DNA from: Chlorops oryzae
Taxonomy: Eukaryota; Arthropoda; Insecta; Diptera; Chloropidae
NCBI GenBank assembly: GCA_020466095.1
Contig: CM035806.1
Location: 111,311,639 to 111,375,638 of the forward strand
DNA length: 64,000 nucleotides
Reading direction: 5' to 3'
Below the pieces are notes generated by a model. It was not told the origin of the DNA. It saw only the letters and a program-made list of their open reading frames with translations, and did not search any database. Position 1 is the first letter of the stretch. The number at the start of each line of letters is the position of its first letter. The position numbers and the translations under genes were made by a program. This document shows, one piece after another, positions 33,437 through 42,654 of this stretch.

Positions 33437-34695
33437 ATCGCGGGTGCAACATTTACACGTATGTTTTAGTTTCATGTAACTAAATAAAAAACATTTTTAA
33501 TAAAAATAGTCTTGAAAAGGCTACATCTTAATATTTTCATTGCATATTAGGTCACAAGTATTTTAAAATAATACTATTAAAGTCTTGAGAATGATTTAAA
33601 TTGCCATCGCGGGTGCAAAAAATTTGGCCCTACGTTTCTAGATCAGAGACAAAGAACGCATAAATCTGTTAATTGTGATACATTTTATGTGTTATGCCTT
33701 AATATTTTGTTAGATGTATATTTAACAAACTACAGGAAATGAAAAGTGTTAACCAGAGAAATATAAACAAAGAGTTATTCATTTTTATATTAATCGTGGG
33801 TGCAACCAGTCTTTTTTTTGCCGGTTTTGCAGAGAAATTGTACGAGGACATACAAACCATCGCAAAAATATCTTTTTAAAACAGAAATTTGGACAGGAGG
33901 AGTTTCAGGACATGCTCATCGTCATTATTTTGAAGCTTGAAAAGACGTTGATGGAGTTTCGTCATTTATAAATTCAATATCTGAATCACTGTTAAAATCG
34001 AAAACGCTCCATCTCTTTTTAAAGGGTAATAAAGATTTGCTCTGATCCGAAACTGAAGACACAGATATATCAGGATGCAGAGTTTCTTTTCGTATTTTGA
34101 GATTTGAAAGAGGCTCCAAGTCGTCATCACTCCAACCACTTTCTGTATTAGTGGGGCTTTTTGGCGACTTCAAAACCAATTTGCATTTAAAATGAGACCG
34201 TGAGGTGCGCACCACAGAAATGCTACGAGTCTCTTCAAATTGGAAGAAATGTTTTGATTGAATGCTTAGTATATGTTTCAGCCCGCCCATTGTTCATCCA
34301 ACATGGCTATCTTTTCATTAATTTCTATTTTTGCCACATATTTAAAGAATATGTTCTTAGAGGTACTGCAAGCTAAATCATAAAATTCTAGGACACTTAT
34401 GACGATGGCTTTCAGCATATATTATTAGTCAAGGCATATCAAAGTAACAAAATATGTAATAAATCGCACAAAAAAGCTTAAATGGCAAACAGTTGCATCA
34501 ACATCTGACATCAAAATCGCGGGTGCAACCAAATTAAATTATCGATTATTTTAACCTGGCAATCACTTTACTTTTAAAATCGACTAATTTATGTTTAGTT
34601 TTGGTTTCTTCTTACTTTCACAAAGTTTCGGAATGTTAGCTCTTTATTTCTGTGAAAAAAGTAAACTTTTACACTTTTTGTATCGCGGGTGCAAC
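33437..34695 (+). repeat. Five interspersed copies of ATCGCGGGTGCAAC
   Basis: Copies start at 33437, 33606, 33793 (one mismatch, GTGGG), 34516 and 34682, all on the same strand. Spacings are 169, 187, 723 and 166 bp. The motif is GC-rich in AT-rich surroundings, so chance recurrence is unlikely. Function unknown; clustered protein-binding sites are one possibility. Confidence 0.8.
33925..34290 (-). CDS. Unidentified 121-aa open frame in the Transib-like element
   Basis: Begins MGGLKHILSIQSKHFFQFEE and contains acidic/Ser-rich stretches (ESGWSDDDLEPLS, FNSDSDIEFINDETPSTSF) and a basic patch LLPFKKRWSVF. Composition looks protein-like, not random AT-rich sequence. I do not recognise a domain. 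It could be an exon or remnant of an element-encoded or captured protein. Confidence 0.35.
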   Translation of the reverse strand: MGGLKHILSIQSKHFFQFEETRSISVVRTSRSHFKCKLVLKSPKSPTNTESGWSDDDLEPLSNLKIRKETLHPDISVSSVSDQSKSLLPFKKRWSVFDFNSDSDIEFINDETPSTSFQASK

Positions 34696-35137
34696 AAGTG
34701 AACAGTGTATTTTAGGAATCAATTATACTTAAAAAATAACAACATATGTTATATTAACTTTTTTTGGAACGCGAGGATAAATTAATATCCTCACTTCAAT
34801 TTGGTCGGCAAAATGTAACCTCAAACTGTCGGCAACGGCTGTTTTGTGACAGTTTAAAAAGGTATGACTTTAAAGTTTTGTCAGGATTTTTGAATATTAT
34901 TATTTTCAAACGCGCTTATAAATGAAATATGGAGTTAAATCAAATATAAATAAATTTAATATTAAATTTCGACTTTCTTCTTTGTACTATTGACAAAAAA
35001 AAAAACACTTTTATCGTAAATAAAAAATTATTATCGGAAATCGTGTATAGCGGAATCGCTCAATAGGCCTATTATGATGTCGAATTGCATAAAATTATTT
35101 TTATAATATTTTTTTTGAAGCTCCAATTTTACACGAT

Positions 35138-36126
35138 TTTTATACCCATCGTAAGCGGGGTATATTAGTTTTGTGCAAATCTTGTAGCAGGGAGAATTAA
35201 GCTCCGGAGATATAGAAAAATATATATAGAAATGATCAGGATCAAAAACTGAATCGATTTAGACATGTCCGTCTGTCCGTCTGACCGTCTGACCGTCTGT
35301 CCGTCCGTCCGTGGTCGGATCTCCTCCGAAACGGCTGGACCAACCAAGTCGAAATTTGGCACACATGTATATCGGGGTCCGAGTATGACCCTAAGTAAAA
35401 ATGGGAGACATCCGCCCACTGCCACGCCCACAAATGAATTTATTGTGTTTTCAAATTACAAAAAGGGACATTTCCTGGCAAAAAATGGACGCCGTCCTCC
35501 TCGAGCCACGCCCACAAATAAGCCCAAAAATAAGGGCTTATCGTAACTTGTGAAGTAAAAGGCGTAGAAGCTTCAAATTCGCAGCATAGGTTGACCAAGG
35601 CAAATGAAAGGTGTAGAAACAAAAATTTATGTAGCACGCTCACTGCCACGCCCACAAATAGAGAATTTTCATAACTTCCGAAATAAAAGGCGTAGAAGCT
35701 TCAAATTCGCAACATAGGTTCACCAAGGCGAATGAAAGGTGTAGGAAAAAATGTTTTGTGGCCTGCCCACTGCCACGCCCACAAATAAAGATTTTTTGTA
35801 ACGTCCGAAGTAAAAGGCGTAGAAGCTTCAAATTCGCAACATAGGTTCACCAAGGCGAATGAAAGGTGTAGGAAAAAATTTTATGTGGCCCGCCCACTGC
35901 TACGCCCACAAATGAAGATTTTTCGTAACTTCCGAAGTAAAAGGCGTAGAAGCTTCAAATTCGCAACATAGGTTCACCAAGGCGAATGAAAGGTGTAGGG
36001 AAATAATTTATGTTGCCCTCCCACTGCCACGCCCACAAATAGAGAAGCAAAACATAGTGCGCTCATAATGTCGGGACGCTGGGTATTTCAAAGTCGGGCT
36101 TGACCGACTTTAGCTTTCTTACTTGT
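35138..36126 (-). repeat. Dispersed repeat family A, full copy, reverse orientation
   Basis: Reverse counterpart of 28396-29377: starts at TTTATACCCATCGTAAGCGG and ends AGCTTTCTTACTTGTT. It includes the same tandem CTGCCACGCCCAC units and CCGTCTGTCCGTC tract. It is inserted in the CACAGTG-ended element. Confidence 0.85.
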
Positions 36127-36464
36127 TTTATTTTGCAAGAATATAACTTGTTTGCGTCAAAAAGCATTTATTTTAAAGCCAAAACAATTTTCTTTTCAAA
36201 AATGTATACTTTATTGCGAACAACTGCCAACATCATTGTGAAACTTTCCATTATACAAAAAAAGAGGTGGCATTCCGCATGCACGAATATAAGAAATTGA
36301 AAGTGGCATATAACGTTGGCATATGTGATAGCATATATTATGTCAAATTGGCATATTTCTGGTTGCCCTAATAATAATACATATAACATATATATACGGA
36401 AAAGCCAAAAAATGTGTATTGATTAAAAAAAATTTTTTTTTTCTTGGAAACCAATCGATTATAA

Positions 36465-36610
36465 ATATGAGTCGTAGAAGACTCCAAAATGATAGCAAAT
36501 ATAAGTCGTAGAAGACTCCAAAATGATAGCAAATATGAGTCGTAGAAGACTCGAAAATAGTAACACATAAGACTCGAAAACGACTCGCAAATAATATCAA
36601 ATATGACTCC
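36465..36610. repeat. 34-bp minisatellite
   Basis: GTCGTAGAAGACTCCAAAAT recurs at 36471, 36505 and 36539 with decaying copies after. No role is evident. Confidence 0.75.
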
Positions 36611-36900
36611 CCAAGAAGAGTGGCGGCTAGGGTTTCGATTTCTCCCGAAAAAAGTATCACTTTTGATCAGAAAACGAGCGCATATTTGATATTTTTAATC
36701 AGAACGGCGACTCGAAGAAGACTCGCTTTTGATCAAAAATTTCAAAAAATGCTAGCTGGGAAACGATATTAAAAAATTTTAAAACAGATGTCAAAACTTT
36801 GAAATGATTTAATGATGAAAATTTTCTGTAAATTTTTTTGTTAAACTGCAATATAGGGTTTTCTTCAATTCCAAACAAGTTTATATTGTTTAGCATTATA

Positions 36901-38011
36901 CAGGGTGTCCCGTCAGGTAGTACATTCCTTTACAGGGGTGGTAGGGGAGTCCAAGATGAACAAAAAATCGTATGTGAGGTGGGGGTCCCAAATGCACCCC
37001 TGAGGAGTTATAGGGCCTTAAAGTTTTCTGGCACTAAGTCCAGAAAAACAATTCTCCCACGCTAGTGGCTTACTGTAGGAAAAAAATTGTAATGCGGTTT
37101 GAAAGCCAATTGTACAGGCTTTTGGGCAAAATTGAATTGATGGTCAAAACTGCAGTTATTGTGTGAAAAATAAACGCTCAAAGTCAAAAATTCTGAAAAA
37201 ATTTTCAATTATTTTACTTTGGGAGCCATTTTGGTATGGAAAAGGTCCAATTAAGACATGCTTTTTTAATTTTTTTTTAAATCTTCGATCAATTTACTTC
37301 AAATCTGTGGTACATTTGTTATACCTTATTAGCGGTTTAACCTCAGGAAAAATAGGATTTAAAAACGAACTTGAACTTTTTTTAAAATCAATTTAAATAA
37401 TCTCAGCAAAAAATTACCAATTTTTCCAATAAAAGTACGTATAATTTTAAACCAAAATTTGTCTTAAATAAGAAATTGCTGGCTGGCCATTGTAAGCCAA
37501 AGATTGCTATTTTAAGAATTTCATCACATAAAAAAAGTTGAAGTTCGTTTTTAAATCCCATTTTTTCGATGGTTAAACCGCAAATAAGGTATAACAAATG
37601 TACCACAGATTTGAAGTAAATTCATCGAAGATTTAAAAAAAAATTAAAAAAGCATGTCTTAATTGGACCTTTTCCATACCAAAATGGCTCCCAAAGTAAA
37701 ATAATTGAAAATTTTTTCAGAATTTTTGACTTTGAGCGTTTATTTTTCACACAATAACTGCAGTTTTGACCATCAATTCAATTTTGCCCAAAAGCCTGTA
37801 CAATTGGCTTTCAAACCGCATTACAATTTTTTCCTACAGTAAGCCACTAGCGTGGGAGAATTGTTTTTCTGGACTTAGTGCCAGAAAACTTTAAGGCCCT
37901 ATAACTCCTCAGGGGTGCATTTGGGACCCCCACCTCACATACGATTTTTTGTTCATCTTGGACTCCCCTACCACCCCTGTAAAGGAATGTACTACCTGAC
38001 GGGACACCCTG
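36901..38011. mobile_element. 1.1-kb near-perfect palindrome with CAGGGTGTCCC ends
   Basis: 36901 pairs with 38011. Arms of about 485 bp each, almost mismatch-free, meet around a ~140-bp centre. The ends CAGGGTGTCCCGTCAGG abut TATA on both sides, so a TA or TATA target. No transposase. It is a foldback MITE. Confidence 0.85.
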
Positions 38012-38129
38012 TATATAAGCTTTCAAAAAAATTACACAGTATGTCTTTTTCTGTGCTTGGTTCTTCTTCTTTCGCTGCGAAATATTTAAAAATGGACGTT
38101 TTGAGCTATGAAAACTTGTCGAAGATATT

Positions 38130-39000
38130 CTTTCATAGACATTGTGTGTCGAGGGTATATTGCGATTGTTGGGTTTTGTGTAAAACCCAGAACCAGTCGA
38201 GATGGACCATACAAAATGTATATAGAAATTATCAGCGTCACCAGGAGATTCGATTTAGACATGTCTGTCTGTCTGTCTGTCCGTCCGTCTGTCTGTATAC
38301 AGTTTTCTTATCGAAGGAGTTGAGCTATCTTGACAAAAGTGGTATGCGTGCTCACGGGGACATGAGTAAGAACAAGTTCGAGAATGGACCTGATCGGACC
38401 ATTTTTTGGGGTATCTACCTCAGGTATTAGGGTCTGTTACGAAAATCACAAAAACTGCTCTAAAAGCGAAGTCCTTCAAGATATTTTGATAAAATTTGTT
38501 ATTTGAACATGTTTAAAGGCAAGTAATATGATTTCAAAAAATTGGAAAAGTGGGCGTGGCATAAGGGCGTTTTTCGAAAATTGTCTCCTACACCCGAAAT
38601 ACCGATGGGACTTTAACGAAAGTTGGCACGTATGCTTCCTAGATAGCCAGTAACGTTCCTCCCCAAAAATATCTTTGATAGGTCCATTATTAAGGGTACC
38701 TCTAGTACTAGGGTCTGTGACAAAAATCCCAAAAATGCCTCAAAAGCGGACTTTATTGAAATATTTCAATGGAACTTAGAATTTGAGCGTGTATATAAGG
38801 GTCCAATTAGAATTCCAAAAAAATTGGAAAAGTGGGCGTGGCAAATGGGCGGGTTTCATAAAGAAATGTAACAAAATTCGGTATATGCGGCCCCTTATGT
38901 CCTTAAACACCTCTTGATATTAAAAATTATTTGAACACGTGTGTCTGTGTCGGGTATTCTATTGTCAGGCTCGCCTGAATATAACACCCTTACTTGTTCA
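38130..39000 (+). repeat. Dispersed repeat family B, longest copy
   Basis: From GTGTGTCGAGGGTATATTGC to GCTCGCCTGAATATAACACC and TTACTTG, with two GTGGGCGTGGCA segments (38551, 38834) and the GTCTGTCTGTC tract at 38265-38295. Inserted in the CACAGTG-ended element. Confidence 0.78.
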
Positions 39001-39605
39001 AGTTATTTTGATGAAATTTTGTGTTTGAATAGAGTTTATTGTAATTTTTTTCAATCTTAAAAGTGGGCTTGGCAAAAGGTCGGCCTTCGAAAATTGCCTC
39101 CATAGACCACAATTGCAATGGCAATCGAGCAAAAGTTGGAGTTTCAGGTCCTTTTGAAGTCACAAACATCTCCTATAAGAATTTTCTTGGTCAGTCCATT
39201 TTGAGCAGGACCTGCAGCACTATGGTCCAATACAAAATTTTCAAAACCTGCTCCAAAACCAGAGATTTTCAGTTTTAACAAAACAATAAAATATTATATA
39301 TGCAGAATATTCTGATTAAAATATTTAGTCCGAATTTTATTTGAATTCGGTAATTCAAACTATAAAACAGAACTTAATGTGAGCAGAAAATATTTTATAA
39401 AGCATGAAAATTCCCTTGAAAACAAAATTTTTCAAGTTTACCCCTAAATTAAACTACTTTTTAATTCTTCAATAAAAATAAAAAAATTCGTTCCGTTACT
39501 CTATATTCTTTTGTCTCTCAAATGGCGAAAAAATTATATGATTGTCTCTATTGGTTCAAAAGTTACAGATTTTTGACCGACCTAACCTCAGTCTGAACCA
39601 CTGTG

Positions 39606-40286
39606 CGGCGTTCGTGTTCTCTTTAAACTGTTTTCCTTTTTTGTGGTACGTCCCCGTTGCCGATTCGTGAAGAACTGAGACAATTATCTTTTTATTTTGG
39701 CACGCGTCGCATCAGATTCACGAAGTGAAACGAACGCAACAACGAAGCTCAATGCTTTTGAATACAAATATTTTGGGATTTTTTTGTCGTTCTTATCTCA
39801 TATACTGCTTCAATTCCTTATTCCACCCGAAATTCATGCAGGATGAATTCAAAAGGTGTGTCGCCTTATTTCGGGTATGACTTCTACAGGCCATACGGCC
39901 GGCTCCGCTGGGATAATAACGATGTCGTCGAACATTTCATGGGCGATTTTGTCTTGAACGACCGATTTCCCAAAGGATATTTCAGCACTTTGATTTCAGC
40001 AATTAATCATATGGTGGCGTTGCCGGATCGCCGAAATCAGTAAAATTGTTGAAAAATAGTGGTAGCACCTATCCTTTTATTGCAATTAGTTTCGTTAATC
40101 ACAAATTGGTTTCGCAACTTAGTTAATTGAAATTAAAACTTTTTTAGTTAAGGCAGACGTATAAACGTATTATTTGATTTTCCCAAAATTATTAATTGTC
40201 AGCAATATCATTTTGATGTCGAAAGTTGAGTTTCACTATTTATTTGGAATAAAAAAAATTGGAATATATAATATGAATACATACAT
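39606..40286. other. Intronic stretch with one unidentified 66-aa frame
   Basis: Between the CACAGTG element and the next hAT. GC content is higher than around it. The frame 39843-40043 reads MNSKGVSPYFGYDFYRPYGR and ends MVALPDRRNQ. I recognise no family and see no splice partners. Confidence 0.4.
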
Positions 40287-40294
40287 ATATACAT

Positions 40295-41949
40295 TAGGGT
40301 GTCCCAAAAAAATTTTTTTTTTCGAATTTAATAGTAGAACGTAAGGTTTCCGAAAGCCTATGGGTCAAAGTATTTTTGAGAATTTTTTCAGATTTTTCGT
40401 AAAAGGTTTAGAGGGTGCGCTCAGCGGATTTGCCTCAAAAGCCCCACATTTAAAAATTTTTGGAGATATCTTCTTCATAAGCAATGCTTTTCAGGATTTT
40501 TAGGTGTTAGTCGGTGGAAAAGTATACAATCTTTGTTCTCAGTTACATAAACTGCAAAATATACCAACTTTATAGGCTATTTAGGCATCTTTAGTAGACA
40601 TTTTTACGAACAAAATCGGGCGTCAAAAAAAGAAGGCCCCAAAATTTCTTAATTTTATATGAAAATGGTTGAAAGTAATGATGCAATTTCAAAGAGTACG
40701 AATTCCTTTGTAATTTGTTAAAGGAAATTAGGATTTTAATCTTATAGTTCCAAAGCTATGTCCCGTTATCTTTTCCAAAACATTATAACAAAAACACGTT
40801 GCATACTTCCAGGCTTACATTTGAAAATTTCATTGCCTATATGATAGCCAATCAATATTAAATAGACTCAAAATGACGAGTTTTTCATGTTTCCCTTTTT
40901 CTAAAATCTCTTGCTATAAGACGAATTTGCTTTGTCCTTGAATATTTTCCTTGATCGTGAAGAATAGGTAAGTTCGAACTATTATTATGGATTTGTTAAC
41001 AATTAATTTCCTATCTTCACTTCACCCTAGATATGTCTTCGCTAAGAAAAGGATCTGTGTGGCTTGTGGGTGCAATGATAGATTCCTTTAGCCCAGGCAA
41101 ATCGCCAACAAAAATTATAAATAACTTCCTTAAATCACTTTTTAATCTGTTTTTTTAAATTTTTATTAAATTTAAGTTTATGGGTAATTAGTTTCAAATG
41201 GTATGTGCCGGAATGTCTCAAACGCATTAGGTTCGCAAATACAACTTTTAAGATTCTGAATACTCCAACGCTAATGCCGCCAAGGACAAAGCAAATTCGT
41301 CTTATAGCAAGAGATTTTAGAAAAAGGGATATTAGCACGGCGGGAAATTTAGCCGAAAATCAATGGCCATGGAAAACTCGTCATTTTGAGTCTATTTAAT
41401 ATTGATTGGCTATCATATAGGCAATGAAATTTTCAAATGAAAGCCTGGAAGTATGCAACGTGTTTTTGTTATAATGTTTTGGAAAAGATAACGGGACATA
41501 GCTTTGGAACTATAAGAGTAAAACCCTAATTTCCTTTAACAAATTACAAAGGAATTCGTACTCTTTGAAATTGCATCATTACTTTCAACCATTTTCATAT
41601 AAAATTAAGAAATTTTGGGGCCTTCTTTTTTGGACGCCCGATTTTGTTCGTAAAAATGTCTACTAAAGATGCCTAAATAGCCTATTAAGTTGGTATATTT
41701 TGCAGTTTATGTAACTGAGAACAAAGATTGTATACTTTTCCACCGACTAATACCTAAAAATCCTGAAAAGCATTGCTTATGAAGAAGCTATCTACAAAAA
41801 TTTGGAAATGTGGGTCTTTTGAGGAAAATCCGCTGAGCGCAACCTCTAAACCTTTTAGGAAAAATCTGAAAAAATTCTCAAAAATACTTTGACCCATAGG
41901 CTTTCGAAAAAACCACGTTCCAAAAAAAATTTTTTTTTGGGACACCCTA
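40295..41949. mobile_element. hAT-like palindrome next to Kidins220 exon 41998
   Basis: Ends TAGGGTGTCCCAAAAAAA and inverse, with the 8-bp duplication ATATACAT at 40287-40294 and 41950-41957. Arms mirror each other for most of the length (to about 40960 and from about 41280). No transposase. It ends 48 bp before the exon, just upstream of the polypyrimidine tract. Confidence 0.87.
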
Positions 41950-41997
41950 ATATACATATTACATTTTTTTTTATTTATCTGATCAAACCCGTTTTAG

Positions 41998-42654
41998 GTA
42001 ACTCTCGAAGAGCAAATGATTTGCGGTGCACTGCAAACACTCAACGAGGAAGCGTTCGAGGATGTGGTTAGCAGTGAGAGACCGAGTCCATTGGGGCTAC
42101 CAACAGGTGAGATGTTAGCTGCTGCCTCACAATTGCAATTAGCACCCATACGTGAATCATCGGAATTCGGTTCACCATCCGATGATTATAAAGTTAACAA
42201 TTACCAACAATATGCGAGCAACAATAATTACAACAATTACAAAATACAACACGACCAACAGAAGCAGCGAAGTGCAAGCACACATTCTCTACAAAGTCTA
42301 ACTGGCATCGGTAGTATCACACATTTGGGTAATGGTGGCATTAATATTGGTATCGGTATTGGTATTGGTGGTAATATTGGTGGAGGAGATGGCAGTAGTA
42401 TTACTAATTTAAAGGATATTGATATATATAATAAACGACACAACTCGGTGGGCGATCCACAACAATTGCTGAATTCAACTGGACGTTATCAGCAAAATCG
42501 TAGTGAAGACTTGCTTGGTAGCTCGGTTATGTTAGCAACACCGCAGATGCGTTCGCCAACGCAACAATATAATACTGTGCCCACCGTTGTCATCATACCA
42601 AATGTTACTGACAATGAGTCAACTGTGGGATCAATAAATGATACAAAGTTATAG
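41998..42654 (+). CDS. Kidins220: Kidins220/ARMS exon with stop: C-terminus ending DTKL
   Basis: The acceptor GTTTTAG precedes VTLEEQMICGALQTLNEEAF, in phase 0 with the exon ending MEKQ. The tail is low-complexity (Asn/Tyr/Gln-rich, then INIGIGIGIGGNIGGG) and ends VGSINDTKL then TAG. The last four residues D-T-K-L fit a class I PDZ-ligand (S/T-X-hydrophobic); vertebrate Kidins220 also ends in a class I PDZ ligand. An internal donor CAG/GTGAGA at 42107 allows a shorter version spliced to 45604. Confidence 0.9.
   Translation, partial: VTLEEQMICGALQTLNEEAFEDVVSSERPSPLGLPTGEMLAAASQLQLAPIRESSEFGSPSDDYKVNNYQQYASNNNYNNYKIQHDQQKQRSASTHSLQSLTGIGSITHLGNGGINIGIGIGIGGNIGGGDGSSITNLKDIDIYNKRHNSVGDPQQLLNSTGRYQQNRSEDLLGSSVMLATPQMRSPTQQYNTVPTVVIIPNVTDNESTVGSINDTKL

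Larger units (their letters stand above)
33021..39605. mobile_element. Second CACAGTG-ended element (Transib-like), heavily invaded
   Basis: The ends CACAGTGGTTCAGA are inverted at 39605, and the 5-bp duplication CGGCG lies at 33016-33020 and 39606-39610. Exactly 23 bases inside each heptamer is CAAAAAT (33051-33057, and minus strand 39569-39575), close to the RSS nonamer ACAAAAACC. Inside lie a family A repeat, a CAGGGTGTCCC palindrome, a family B repeat and a minisatellite. No transposase was recognised; a 121-aa minus-strand frame (33925-34290) and five copies of a GCGGGTGCAAC motif are its own. Confidence 0.82.

Noticed and set aside
33437..34695. CRISPR-like array
   Set aside because: Repeats are 14 bp, spacings are uneven, and the sequence is plainly eukaryotic.
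29842..39605. A genuine V(D)J-like locus with RSS sites
   Set aside because: Each RSS-like pair is the two ends of one transposon with a 5-bp target duplication; there are no gene segments.
42107..42654. Treating 42107-42654 as intron only
   Set aside because: The frame stays open for 182 codons beyond the internal donor with repeat-rich but protein-like sequence and ends in a PDZ-type tail, so both forms are kept.
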